From the NCBI GenBank assembly GCA_963798775.1, contig CAWCUK010000005.1, positions 245,966 through 309,965 on the forward strand: a DNA stretch of 64,000 nt, in the 5' to 3' direction. The position numbers and the translations under genes were made by a program. Positions 1 to 9,104 of the stretch are shown here, in pieces. The DNA is from CAWCUK01 sp963798775. GTDB taxonomy: Bacteria > Bacteroidota > Ignavibacteria > Ignavibacteriales > Ignavibacteriaceae. Position 1 is the first letter of the stretch; each line of letters opens with the position of its first letter. The notes under the pieces are model-generated. The model was not told the DNA's origin. It made no database searches and saw only the letters and a list, made by a program, of their open reading frames with translations.

Positions 1-920
1 CGGAGGAAAAACAAAAAACATCCAATCAGCCTTCTGATGATATAAATGAAGTACTACCGGAAGGGACAACGAGAGAACAAAATTTTTCCAGATTTGCACC
101 CGAAACAGAAGAAATTTTTCCGGAAGAAAATATGGCCGAAGAAGATATTCCCGATACTTTGGAATCCGATTTTTATCGTCCTTCGCAGGAAACACAAATT
201 AGAAATCGGGATTTTAACTCTCCCGCCGATGAGAATGAATTTGTAGTTGATTTGGGAGAAGAAAATTTTCATGAAGAAGACGCGACTTCCGATTCCGTGC
301 ATGAAACTGAAATGAATACTGGAAATAATTTTTCGGAAACGCCAAAACACGCGTATACTACTGCTAATGATGATGAAAAAGTTGAAGTTAAAAAGAAAAG
401 TTATTTTGGTTTAATCGGAGCTTTCCTGTTATTCTTTCTAATAGTAATAGGGATAATATTTGCGTATTTAAAAATTTCTTCAGATGTAAAAGATTATAAA
501 AACCAGGTAACCAAACTTAATGAAGAGATAAAAAATCTTTCAGCACAATATAGCGGAAATAAAGAGCTCCAAAATATTTTGCTTTCGCAGGATGTAAAAA
601 TAATTAATCTTGATGGAACATCGATAAATCCCAGCGGTTTTGGAAAAATAATTGTAAGCGCCGATAATGGCAGAGGATTTTTACAATTTTCCCAAATGCC
701 TACTTTAGATGATAATAAAGTATATCAGTTATGGATGAATTTCGGAGGAAGCAATTATTCTTTGGGAGTTTATAATCCTGCAGGCAAATCTGAAAGCTAT
801 ACTTTTAATTCACCGAAACTCTCAAAAGAATATGATACAACTTTTATAGTTACGGAAGAACCGGCAGGAGGTTCTAAAAATCCCGGGAGGAAAGTTTTTT
901 TAACCGGTAAATTAAAATAA
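1..920 (+). CDS. Anti-sigma-factor-like membrane protein (RskA C-terminal domain), 5' end outside window
   Basis: The frame is open from base 3 to the stop at 918-920, so the start lies before the window. Visible parts in order are an acidic Glu/Asp/Ser-rich region (about 3-390), one transmembrane helix encoded at about 405-473, a short coiled-coil-like stretch (about 475-560), and a C-terminal domain with 'YQLWMNFGGSNYSLGVYNP' and 'FIVTEEPAGG'. These last motifs resemble the RskA/anti-sigma-K C-terminal domain, which sits outside the cytoplasmic membrane. The role inferred from the family is to hold an ECF sigma factor at the membrane; the sigma-binding N-terminus and any sigma gene would be upstream and are not visible. 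It converges with the next gene with no spacer: the stop ends at 920 and the opposing stop starts at 921. Confidence 0.7.
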   Translation, partial: EEKQKTSNQPSDDINEVLPEGTTREQNFSRFAPETEEIFPEENMAEEDIPDTLESDFYRPSQETQIRNRDFNSPADENEFVVDLGEENFHEEDATSDSVHETEMNTGNNFSETPKHAYTTANDDEKVEVKKKSYFGLIGAFLLFFLIVIGIIFAYLKISSDVKDYKNQVTKLNEEIKNLSAQYSGNKELQNILLSQDVKIINLDGTSINPSGFGKIIVSADNGRGFLQFSQMPTLDDNKVYQLWMNFGGSNYSLGVYNPAGKSESYTFNSPKLSKEYDTTFIVTEEPAGGSKNPGRKVFLTGKLK

Positions 921-1427
921 CTATTTTTTTCGTTCCCACAGAAGAAACAACAATCCGACCAGAATTATTGCCACCGGCCAATATTTCATCAAAATTTTCA
1001 CAAAAGAAGAAGTAAAAGAATTAAAGCTAAGCGAGCCAATTATAAAGGTGAAAATTAAGCCAAACAAAAGCAGAATTATTGAAATCGGGAGAAAAATATT
1101 ATGAGTGGAATCATCGACAAAAACCATAAATGAACTGATGCCTACAATAAAAAAAGTAGAAGGAAAAATTAATTCAGAAGGATTGGGAAAATCAAAATTA
1201 TTCAATAAGAAAAGAACTATTCCAACCAAAAAAACTGCGGTTCCGGTAAAAACAATCCCGCTTTTCCTTTTGCCCATGAAGAGATAAACTATACTGATGC
1301 CGAAAAAAATGAATAGATAACCTAAAATTTCACTCCCTTCCACATCAATAATCCCAAATAATTTTAGAAAAATTGAGAAAGCGAGAAATACTAAGAGATA
1401 AATGGTAATGGATTGGCTGCTTTTCAC
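921..1427 (-). CDS. Small polytopic membrane protein of unknown function
   Basis: A 168-residue protein made almost wholly of hydrophobic helices, about six, with a short basic C-terminus (WERKK). The alternation of short loops and helices resembles the transmembrane domains seen in LiaF/DUF5668-type envelope-stress proteins, but no diagnostic motif is present, so no function is assigned. It is transcribed towards the anti-sigma-like gene and abuts it tail to tail. The likely start is ATG at 1425-1427. Its own promoter must lie in 1428-1511, a short AT-rich gap with nothing else recognised. Confidence 0.6.
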   Translation of the reverse strand: MKSSQSITIYLLVFLAFSIFLKLFGIIDVEGSEILGYLFIFFGISIVYLFMGKRKSGIVFTGTAVFLVGIVLFLLNNFDFPNPSELIFPSTFFIVGISSFMVFVDDSTHNIFLPISIILLLFGLIFTFIIGSLSFNSFTSSFVKILMKYWPVAIILVGLLFLLWERKK

Positions 1428-1511
1428 GGTATTCTTTTTTTTGTGTAAAGAAAAATATAGTTTATAATAGAACTTTAAGAAATGATAAGGCTCATTATTT
1501 ATAGAACCCGG

Positions 1512-2107
1512 TTATTTTTCTGCCGCTTTTCTTGTACCAATCACCCTTCTTTCGGTAATTACTTTATCAATTCGAATATCATGATAATCAGTTTCAATTT
1601 TACCGAAAAGCTGAAATTCATAAGCCAGCGCGTATCTCGGCGCGAATGATTTTTTCAGCAGCCTGTCATAAAAACCGCCGCCGTACCCTACTCTTTGCCC
1701 CAACAATGAAATTGCCACACATGGTACAATAATTAAATCTATGTCGCTCATATCATCATCAAATCCTACCGACGGCTCATAGAAACCATGCCTATTCAAT
1801 TTAAGATCTTTCCAGGAAGAAAAAGGATATCTTTTAAATTCTTTTCCTTTTGGATAAAGTTTAGGAATGAAGACGGCTTTACCTCTGCCGATTGCAAAAT
1901 CTATTATTCTTTTTGTGTCTACTTCACCATGAACTTTTGAAGCATAAATAAAAATATTTTTTGCGTATACAAAATCATCCATTTGAAATATTCTCTGTGA
2001 AATTCGGCTGGACAATTGAGCCGCTTGAACGGGAGAAATTTCATTTCTTCTTTTAAAGCCGTTTTAAATGCTTCTGATTTTGGAGTGCTTTCTCTTTTTG
2101 TATGCAA
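1512..2107 (-). CDS. 5-formyltetrahydrofolate cyclo-ligase, one frame break near the N-terminus
   Basis: Converts 5-formyl-THF to 5,10-methenyl-THF with ATP in cytoplasmic folate metabolism. The family signature is clear: GQRVGYGGGFYDRLL, preceded by LIIVPCVAIS. The uninterrupted frame (1512-2015) lacks about 30 N-terminal residues normal for the family. They are found in the neighbouring frame: TTG start at 2107 (AGGAT just upstream), then KSEAFKTALK. The other frame picks up with RRNEISPVQAAQLSSRI. The two join if one A is added to the A4 run at 2051-2054. The full product would be about 198 residues, normal for the family. A sequencing or assembly indel in a homopolymer is the simplest reading; a recent mutation is the alternative. 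Confidence 0.8.
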
Positions 2108-2163
2108 ATTATCCTGCTTTTTTTAAAAAGAAATAGAAAGAAATAAGATTTTTTAAACTATGG

Positions 2164-3087
2164 TTATAAAATTCTTTGGCCTAAACTGCTGGCAATAATT
2201 TCGGCCGCGAAAACAGCGCTTTTATTTTTATCATCTAAAATCGGGTTAACTTCGGTAACTTCAAGAGAAGACATTGCGCCGCTATCAGCAATAGCTTCCA
2301 TAATTAGATGAGCTTCACGGTAACTTAAACCGCCGGGCACCGGAGTTCCGACCCCGGGCGCAACTGTGGGATCAACACTGTCCAAATCAAAACTTACGTG
2401 AATATGATCGACCTTTTCCTTTAGTTCTTTAATTACTTTAGTAATTATTTTATGAATTCCTTTTTTATCAACTTCCGTCATAGTATAAACAGGAAGTCCA
2501 ACCTCTTTAATATTTAATCTTTCTTGAGGATCAATACTTCTGACTCCAATTAACGCGCAATTTTCGGCTTTAATTTTTGGAGAAAAACCAAAAAGATTAA
2601 CAAGTTTTTCATGTCCCAATCCTAAAGAAGCCGCCATTGGCATTCCGTGAATATTTCCGGAAGGTGTTGTTGAATCTGTATTCATATCCGCGTGAGCGTC
2701 AATCCAAATTACACCGAGTTCAAGATTATTATTTTTGCAATAAGAGGAAATTCCCGCAATTGAGCCGAGAGCCATTGAATGATCACCCCCCAAACATAAT
2801 GGGAATTGTCCTTTTTCTAAAACCTTTTCAACCTTTGAAGCCAATATTTTTGAAGGTTTTAAAATTTCTGTTAAATATTTAAGCTTACTGTCGGTAATTT
2901 TTTGTTTTTCCATTATTTGAATAAAAATATCACCGCTATCAATAACCTTATAACCTAACCGTTCTAATTTTTCTCTTAAAAAAGCAATTCGTAAAGCTGA
3001 AGGCCCCATATCCACGCCGCGTCTATCCGCCCCTAAATCCATTGGAAATCCAATTATATTTATAGTTTTGGTCTGTGGTTTTTTCAT
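2164..3087 (-). CDS. rocF: Arginase
   Basis: Manganese enzyme hydrolysing L-arginine to ornithine and urea in the cytoplasm. The 307 residues match the usual length of bacterial arginases. Metal-binding motifs are all present: GGDHS (100-104), DAHAD (130-134) and SFDLDSVDP (232-240), followed by a conserved VTEVNP segment near the C-terminus. Agmatinase and formiminoglutamase share the fold, but the DLDSVDP-x-APGVGTPVPGG stretch and the N-terminal GxxRRGVDMGPSALR favour arginase. The start is ATG at 3085-3087. It is separated from the cyclo-ligase gene by 56 bp with no clear terminator, so the two may be co-transcribed. Confidence 0.9.
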   Translation of the reverse strand: MKKPQTKTINIIGFPMDLGADRRGVDMGPSALRIAFLREKLERLGYKVIDSGDIFIQIMEKQKITDSKLKYLTEILKPSKILASKVEKVLEKGQFPLCLGGDHSMALGSIAGISSYCKNNNLELGVIWIDAHADMNTDSTTPSGNIHGMPMAASLGLGHEKLVNLFGFSPKIKAENCALIGVRSIDPQERLNIKEVGLPVYTMTEVDKKGIHKIITKVIKELKEKVDHIHVSFDLDSVDPTVAPGVGTPVPGGLSYREAHLIMEAIADSGAMSSLEVTEVNPILDDKNKSAVFAAEIIASSLGQRIL

Positions 3088-3315
3088 ATAAATATTCTTC
3101 TTTTTGTTGAACAGTAAAGTTTAGTAGAACATTAACTTAAAAAGATTAGTTCAAATTTCCCAATAGAAACAACAGGTTTTAATCGATAAAAGTTAAGAAA
3201 AGGAAAAAGCATAAAATTAAATAAGGATAGTTTTAAATTGATAATGCTTATATTTTGGATTCAAAATTTTTCATTTTATATAAATTTCTATAAATACAAA
3301 AAAAATTGAAAGCTA

Positions 3316-4668
3316 ATGATAACAATAACTGAAGAACCACAAATAAGCGTTGGTATTTTATCCGATAAACAAATTAATTTTGAACTTCACGGAGATTTTA
3401 AATCAGCGGGTTTTAAACATCATTTCAGCGGAAGATTTACCGCAGAAGTTGTGGAAAATAGAATTATCTGCAGCAAAGGAAATGAAAAACTTGAGATATC
3501 CGATGAAATAATATTTGAACCGCAAAATTCTGATCTTGAATCTTTTTTAATTAGAGATGTTACAATCGGTGTAAAATTTCACTGGGAAAGAAAAGAAAAG
3601 CAGCGTTTTACGGGTTCGTTAAAACTTATAAAAGAAAACGGAATGATAACCGTTATAAATATTCTTCCGATAGAAAAATATTTAATAAGCGTTATCTCTT
3701 CAGAAATGAGCGCTAAATGTTCTCTTCAATTGCTTAAAGCCCACGCTATTATTTCAAGAAGTTGGCTGCTTGCTCAAATTGAAAAATCAAATTCGCTTAA
3801 ATCACAAAAGCTTGAATATCAGGCTGTTTTTGAAACCAATACTCAACTTGTGAAATGGTACGACAGAGAAGACCACACTTTGTACGACGTGTGCGCCGAT
3901 GACCATTGCCAGCGTTATCAAGGTATAACTAAAGTTTTTACCGATGTTGCGAGACAGGCAGTTGCCCAAACCAATGGAATTGTGCTTTCTTCCGATGATA
4001 CCATTTGCGACGCAAGATATTCAAAATCGTGCGGCGGAATTACCGAGGCTTTTGAAAATGTTTGGGAGCCGGTAAAATATAAATATCTCTCTTCTATTGT
4101 TGATTATAAATTCGAACCGGAAAATTATAATACTGATTTTTCAATAGAAGCAAACGCGAGAAAATGGATTTTAAATAATCCTCCCGCATATTGTAATACA
4201 AACGATAAAAAAATTCTCGCGCAAATTCTTTTAGATTACGATCAGGAAACAACAGATTTTTACCGATGGAAAATTGAACTGACTCAAAAAGAAATATCTG
4301 AATTAATCAGAACAAAAAGCGGAATTGATTTCGGTGAAATTATTGATTTAATTCCTGTTGAAAGAGGCGCTTCTTCAAGATTAATAAAACTTAAAATTGT
4401 AGGAACCAAGCAAACTTTAACTATAGGAAAAGAATTGGAAATCAGAAGAATTCTTTCTCCTTCCCATTTGTACAGTTCCGCTTTTGTTGTTGATAAAGCA
4501 AATATTGAAAATGATATTCCGCAAAAATTTATTTTACAAGGCGCCGGTTGGGGACACGGAGTAGGGTTATGCCAAATAGGCGCGGCAGTTATGGCGGCTA
4601 AAGGGCACGAGTTTGATGAGATTCTTCTTCATTATTTCAAAGATGCAAAATTAAAAAAGATATATTAA
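3316..4668 (+). CDS. SpoIID/LytB domain protein
   Basis: A 450-residue protein related to SpoIID, which in spore-formers is a lytic transglycosylase acting on peptidoglycan stripped of stem peptides, and to LytB amidase enhancers. Diagnostic segments are LPIEKYLISVISSEM, with the SpoIID-type Glu, then KAHAIISRSW, the Cys-rich YSKSCGGITEAF and the C-terminal GAGWGHGVGLCQIGA. No signal peptide is visible at the chosen ATG (3316), so either the protein is cytosolic or its export route is not obvious. It lies 12 bp upstream of a glycosyltransferase gene, which suggests joint expression. In non-sporulating bacteria this family is found near envelope glycan genes; the actual substrate here is unknown. 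Confidence 0.85.
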   Translation: MITITEEPQISVGILSDKQINFELHGDFKSAGFKHHFSGRFTAEVVENRIICSKGNEKLEISDEIIFEPQNSDLESFLIRDVTIGVKFHWERKEKQRFTGSLKLIKENGMITVINILPIEKYLISVISSEMSAKCSLQLLKAHAIISRSWLLAQIEKSNSLKSQKLEYQAVFETNTQLVKWYDREDHTLYDVCADDHCQRYQGITKVFTDVARQAVAQTNGIVLSSDDTICDARYSKSCGGITEAFENVWEPVKYKYLSSIVDYKFEPENYNTDFSIEANARKWILNNPPAYCNTNDKKILAQILLDYDQETTDFYRWKIELTQKEISELIRTKSGIDFGEIIDLIPVERGASSRLIKLKIVGTKQTLTIGKELEIRRILSPSHLYSSAFVVDKANIENDIPQKFILQGAGWGHGVGLCQIGAAVMAAKGHEFDEILLHYFKDAKLKKIY

Positions 4669-4680
4669 CTAACTGCCTAT

Positions 4681-5790
4681 ATGAAAGTTTTATATTCATG
4701 TTTATCAAGAAGTTGGGGCGGTATGGAAATGTTTACACTTACCGCTGTTAAACAACTTCTTAAAAAAAATATTAAAGTCGAGCTGCTTTGTGCGGCTGAA
4801 TCTAGAATTCATATTGAAGCAAATAATCTAGGACTAATGATTCATCCGGTTAATGCATCAGGTTATATTCATCCCTTTAGCACATTAAAAATAGCGGCTC
4901 TTATCAGAAAAGGGAAATATAATTTAATTCATACGCAGGCTTCTAAAGATTTATGGCAAATTGTTCCCGCGCTGCAATTGATACAAAAAAACATTCCTCT
5001 GATTCTTACAAAACAAGTAGGTTCTTTTATAGATAAAAAAGATCCGCTTCATAGAAAATTATATCAAAGAGTAACAAAAATTTTTGCCATTAGCAGAGTA
5101 ATAAAGGATAATCTTCTCAAAACTGTCCCCGTTTCCGAAGATAAAATAATATTACTTCATAACGGTATTGATATACATAAATTTGATCCCGCTAAAGTTG
5201 ATAATCAAAAGGTAAGAAAAGAATTTGAAGTTGCGGAAGATGAAATTTTAATTGGAATGCTTGCAAGATTTAGTCCGGGAAAAGGGCACGAAGAATTTCT
5301 TGAAGCCGCAGCCGAATTAAATAAGAAGTACAATAATTTAAAATTTCTAATTGTGGGCGAAGCAAGTCGCGGAGAAGATGAATACGCAATAAGCATAAAA
5401 CAAAAGGCAGAAAATTTTAAATTAGATAATTTAATTTTTACAGGCTACAGAAGCGATACCCCAGAAGTACTTGCGGCTTTAGATATTTTCACTTTCCCTT
5501 CACATTCGGAAGCATTTGGAATTGCTTTGGCTGAAGCAATGGCAATGGGAAAACCCTCGGTTTGTTCAAATTCCGACGGAATTTTAGATTTAGCAATAGA
5601 CGGAGAAACAGCGTTTCTTTTTGAGAAGAAAAGTTCACATGATTTATTTTTTAAACTTGAAGAATTAATAAATTCAAAAGATAAACGGCATAAATTCGGC
5701 ACTGCGGCTAGAAAAAGGGCCATTGAAAATTTCGATTTGGAAATGTTAACCGAAAAAACAATTAATGTTTATCAGGAGCTATTAAAATAA
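4681..5790 (+). CDS. Glycosyltransferase family 4 (GT-B fold)
   Basis: A 369-residue GT4 enzyme transferring a sugar from a nucleotide donor. The N-terminal half starts MKVLYSCLSRSWGGMEMF, with the Gly-rich acceptor loop. The C-terminal donor domain has IGMLARFSPGKGHEEFLEA and the E-x7-E motif in SHSEAFGIALAEAMAMGKPSV. There are no transmembrane helices, so it is a peripheral cytoplasmic enzyme. It follows the SpoIID gene by 12 bp and is closed by a hairpin terminator. Donor and acceptor cannot be told from sequence; the neighbourhood implies an envelope polysaccharide or glycolipid. Confidence 0.9.
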   Translation: MKVLYSCLSRSWGGMEMFTLTAVKQLLKKNIKVELLCAAESRIHIEANNLGLMIHPVNASGYIHPFSTLKIAALIRKGKYNLIHTQASKDLWQIVPALQLIQKNIPLILTKQVGSFIDKKDPLHRKLYQRVTKIFAISRVIKDNLLKTVPVSEDKIILLHNGIDIHKFDPAKVDNQKVRKEFEVAEDEILIGMLARFSPGKGHEEFLEAAAELNKKYNNLKFLIVGEASRGEDEYAISIKQKAENFKLDNLIFTGYRSDTPEVLAALDIFTFPSHSEAFGIALAEAMAMGKPSVCSNSDGILDLAIDGETAFLFEKKSSHDLFFKLEELINSKDKRHKFGTAARKRAIENFDLEMLTEKTINVYQELLK

Positions 5791-5792
5791 AG

Positions 5793-5817
5793 TGCAGATG
5801 CCAATTTGACATCTGCA
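5793..5817. terminator. Bidirectional hairpin terminator
   Basis: Inverted repeat TGCAGATG / CATCTGCA with a 9-base loop, lying between the convergent GT4 gene and the SPW gene. It could serve both. Confidence 0.65.
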
Positions 5818-5826
5818 TAATTCTAT

Positions 5827-6138
5827 TTATGTAGTTCTTGTAGAATGCGTTACAGTAGAATGCGCGGATATATTCCAAATTGCCATAGCCGCGACAATAA
5901 CACCTGAAATAAAGAAATTCCACGGAACGGCTAAATTAAACCAGACTGCGCTTACGAAGAGCCAAATTCCGATTATTCCATTAACTGCTCCTTGCCAGCT
6001 TCTGGTTGAAGCCCAGAAGCCAAATAAAATTGCAACACATCCTGCTATAAGCATACTTGCCGGAGTTCTAATAGAGAAAATAAATCCCGCAATAATTAAC
6101 CATACTCCGTCTGCTAGATCTATCCATCCTTGCCACAT
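5827..6138 (-). CDS. SPW repeat-like small membrane protein
   Basis: A 103-residue protein with about four hydrophobic helices and regularly spaced Trp residues (WQGWIDLADGVWLI, SWQGAVNGIIGIWLFVSAVW). The arrangement fits the SPW repeat family of small inner-membrane proteins, whose function is unknown. A good ribosome binding site (AAGGAGAG) lies just upstream of the ATG at 6136-6138, which fixes the start. It is a single gene facing the GT4 gene. Confidence 0.65.
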   Translation of the reverse strand: MWQGWIDLADGVWLIIAGFIFSIRTPASMLIAGCVAILFGFWASTRSWQGAVNGIIGIWLFVSAVWFNLAVPWNFFISGVIVAAMAIWNISAHSTVTHSTRTT

Positions 6139-6398
6139 AGTTTCTCTCCTTTCTGCATTTGTGTCTTACATAAATCATATTTTTCTTTGCTGAAAATACC
6201 AGCACCTGTCATAGTATATAACTTCCGGCTTTTGATTTCAAGGACTTCAAAAAGAACGTTGCTTTATATCAATTTTTTTGTGTGGATAGTAACAGTACAT
6301 TCAGCCATAACTTCTTATATTGTAATAAAATATAATAACTTTATTATTATTTTTTATTATATTTTCGGTATCACATTTATATTTTTGAAGGAGCTTCT

Positions 6399-6824
6399 AT
6401 GAAAAAATATCTTTTAGTTTTCGTTATCCCGTTCCTTATCTCGGCATGTTCATCTTCGAAGCAATTAGAATTTTCATCACTTAACCAGACACCGTGCCGG
6501 GATCAGATGGAAATAAAAACTCAAGGTGAATTTACCGGTGAAACAGCCGATAATTTTACTATTTATCAGCAGGGAGATTTAGTTTTTGCTTCCATGGATG
6601 TAAGAACAACCTGCAATTCCCGAATAGCGTTTGATGCGGAAAAAAAAGGGGAAGAGATTCATCTAAAATTAAGAAACGCCGGCGGATCGTCCTCCCAAAG
6701 CTGCGTTTGTACTACGTCTGTTACTACTTCTTTGAAAAATGTAGATTCAGGAACTTATAAAGTTTTAGTAACTAACGAAAGAGGAAATCAAATTCTTGCT
6801 CAAGGTTCTATTACCGTAAAATAA
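6399..6824 (+). CDS. Small lipoprotein, paralogue of the next gene
   Basis: A 141-residue lipoprotein precursor: short basic N-terminus, hydrophobic stretch and lipobox LISAC (lipidated Cys about residue 17), then SSSK. The mature part carries conserved cysteines in TPCRDQ, TTCNSR and a CxC motif (SCVCTTS) that recur in the next gene. A strong Shine-Dalgarno sequence (GAAGGAG) precedes the ATG at 6399. No known domain is recognised. The pair arose by duplication; a cell-envelope role is inferred only from the lipobox. Confidence 0.75.
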   Translation: MKKYLLVFVIPFLISACSSSKQLEFSSLNQTPCRDQMEIKTQGEFTGETADNFTIYQQGDLVFASMDVRTTCNSRIAFDAEKKGEEIHLKLRNAGGSSSQSCVCTTSVTTSLKNVDSGTYKVLVTNERGNQILAQGSITVK

Positions 6825-6906
6825 TTTTGTGACTTTCTTTACCTTTTGTTTCTAAGTTAGTATTAAATTTAATGTTTAGAATTGATTGAAAAATAAGGAG
6901 ATATAA

Positions 6907-7335
6907 ATGAAATATTTTGTGATAGTATTATTTAGTGCTTTATTTTTTGCTGCATGTTCTTCGACTAAGCTTATGGAATTAAGCAACACTTCCCAAGAAC
7001 CATGCAAGAGTCAAACTTCAATTGAAAACGCGTCTGATTTTGCAGATGAAACCGGAGGTAATTTAATTTTTGATCATCAAGGTGAAGCGGTTTTTGCCAC
7101 AATGGATATAACCACTTATTGTAATGCCGCTCTCGATGTAAAATTGAAACAAGACGGCAACAATATAAATTTAATAGTTCAGAACACCAGTAATAATAAA
7201 GATACTTGTTCTTGTGTTAAGCGTTTAAGAACTAAACTTTATAATATTGCTCCCGGAACTTATGATGTAAAAGTTACAAATAGTAAAGGACAATTAATTA
7301 CTACGGGAAATTTTACTTATAAACCGAATGAGTAA
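6907..7335 (+). CDS. Small lipoprotein, paralogue of the previous gene
   Basis: 142 residues with lipobox FFAAC and the same layout as its upstream neighbour: xxPCxxQ, an ETxxN segment, F-A-x-MD-xx-T-x-CN, a CxC motif (TCSCVKR) and a final GTYxVxVTNxxG strand. The spacing of cysteines is kept while most other positions differ, so the cysteines probably matter, as disulfides or metal ligands. It has its own ribosome binding site (AAGGAG) and is followed by a terminator. The function is not recognised. Confidence 0.75.
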   Translation: MKYFVIVLFSALFFAACSSTKLMELSNTSQEPCKSQTSIENASDFADETGGNLIFDHQGEAVFATMDITTYCNAALDVKLKQDGNNINLIVQNTSNNKDTCSCVKRLRTKLYNIAPGTYDVKVTNSKGQLITTGNFTYKPNE

Positions 7336-7346
7336 TAAATAAAAAT

Positions 7347-7420
7347 TTAGGGCGTTTAAATTCTTTGCATTTTTTAAAAAGTTTGCCGCCGGGAGAAAGA
7401 ATTTCCGCCCTAATTTTTTT
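7347..7420 (+). terminator. Hairpin terminator with long loop
   Basis: Inverted repeat TTAGGGCG (7347-7354) / CGCCCTAA (7406-7413) followed by a run of T. The about 51-base loop is long but the stem and T-tract are clear. It closes the lipoprotein pair. Confidence 0.5.
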
Positions 7421-7527
7421 AATTTCAGAAAATAAATTTTTCAGTCACAACCATTCCGCTCTTATTTTGTATCTTCCTGCCATAATTCTTAATTTTGAAA
7501 TCTTAATTAAAAAAATAAGAGAGAAGA

Positions 7528-9007
7528 ATGTTCAATAAGATAACCGCGTTTATTCCTTATAATGGAAATTCCTACATAAAGGAAACAGTAAAAGAATTAA
7601 AGGAAACCAAGCTAGTAAAAACTATTTTTTTATTAACTCAAGCTGATGATGTTGCACCGGTAGAAGGCTGTGAAATTATAAAAACAAAAACTTTACTCGG
7701 ATCAGAAACCATTCAAAAATTAGCGGAAAAAACTGATACCGAATTTATTTTGTTTTTAACACAAGATACACTAATCAAGTTGGGTCAATTTGCGCTGGAA
7801 AGATTTACACATATCGCGTCAACAACTCCCGCAGGCTTAGTTTATTCCGATTATTATGAAATAAAAGATTCTGCCAGATCAAATCATCCTGTTATAGATT
7901 ACCAAATAGGAAGTTTAAGAGATGATTTTAATTTCGGTCCTTTGATCTTCTTAAAAAAGAAAGCCGTAGAAGCAATATCTTAATGAAAAAACAGAAGAGT
8001 ATAATTTCGCTGGTTTTTATTCTTTAAGATTAAGTATTTCAAAAAATTATTCCCTTTTAAGAATTCCGGAATATTTATATTCAACAGTTGAAGTTGATAC
8101 AAGAAAATCGGGCGAAAAATTATTTGATTATGTAAATCCTAAAAACCGAGAAGTTCAAATAGAAATGGAAAAGGCCGCGACAGCTCATCTAAAAGAAATC
8201 GGCGCTTATCTTACAACCTAAGTTTGAAGAAATAAAAATTGCCGAAGAAAAATTTGAAATTGAAGCTTCCGTAATTATACCGGTTAAAAATAGAGTTAAA
8301 ACTATCGGTGATGCGATTGAATCTGTATTGAAGCAAAAAACAGATTTCCCGTTTAATCTGATTATTGTTGATAATCATTCCGATGACGGAACAACCGAGG
8401 TTGTTCAAATGTACTGCCGAAAAAGATAATCATATAATTCATTTAATTCCCGAGAAAGAAAGATCTTGGCATAGGCGGATGCTGGAATGAAGCCGTACAT
8501 GCATGCCAAATGCGGAAGATTTTCGGTTCAGCTGGATAGTGATGATATTTATTATGATGAAAATACTCTGCAGAAAATTGTTGATGTTTTTAGAGCTGAA
8601 AAATGCGCAATGGTTGTTGGTACTTATCAACTGACCGATTTTCAACTTAAACGAAATTCCTCCGGGAGTGATTGATCATAAAGAATGGACGCCGGAAAAT
8701 GGAAGAAATAATGCGATAAGAATAAATGGTTTGGGCGCACCGAGAGCTTTTTATACTCCGGTTTTAAGACAAGTAAAAATTCCGAACGTAAGTTATGGTG
8801 AAGATTACGCATTAGGATTGGCAATTTCCCGCAATTATCAAATAGGAAGAATTTACGAATCCTATTTATGTCTGCAGAAGATGGGAAGGAAATTCAGACG
8901 CCGCTCTTTCAATTGAAAAGCAAAATATTCATAATGTTTATAAAGACAGAATCAGAACATTTGAAGTACTTGCCAGACAGCAGTTAAATTCTAAAAGCAC
9001 AAATTAA
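7528..9007 (+). pseudogene. Two-domain GT2-type glycosyltransferase, broken by at least six frame shifts
   Basis: The start is ATG at 7528 after GAGAGAAG. The first 151 residues read cleanly and resemble a GT-A-like fold (YSDYYEIKDSARSNHP). Homology then continues by hopping frames. NEKTEEYNFAGFYS follows 7983. KFEEIKIAEEKFEIEASVII starts a typical GT2 domain (VIIPVKNR, DNHSDDGTTEVV) after 8213. GIGGCWNEAVH follows 8465. CGRFSVQLDSDD, which carries the DxD metal site, follows 8500. EIPPGVIDHKEWTPENG follows 8646. RRWEGNSDAALSIEKQNIH, after 8870, runs to a stop at 9005-9007. A repaired product would be about 490 residues with two GT-A domains. Conservation across all breaks suggests either a very recent loss or a poor local consensus sequence. 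Confidence 0.8.
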
Positions 9008-9048
9008 TTATTCTTAAACACTAAGCCATTTAATTAATCAATATATAT

Positions 9049-9078
9049 TAGGAGCCGATGATTAAGGCTCCTATTTTT
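9049..9078 (+). terminator. Rho-independent terminator
   Basis: Stem TAGGAGCC / GGCTCCTA with a 9-base loop followed by T5, downstream of the broken GT2 gene and just before the DUF4922 gene. Confidence 0.7.
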
Positions 9079-9104
9079 ATAATAAATTTGATCGGGAAAT
9101 AAAA

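Noticed and set aside
7976..8880. Programmed frameshifting in the GT2 gene
   Set aside because: More than six shifts in both directions at unrelated sites, without slippery heptamers and stimulatory structures, cannot be programmed.
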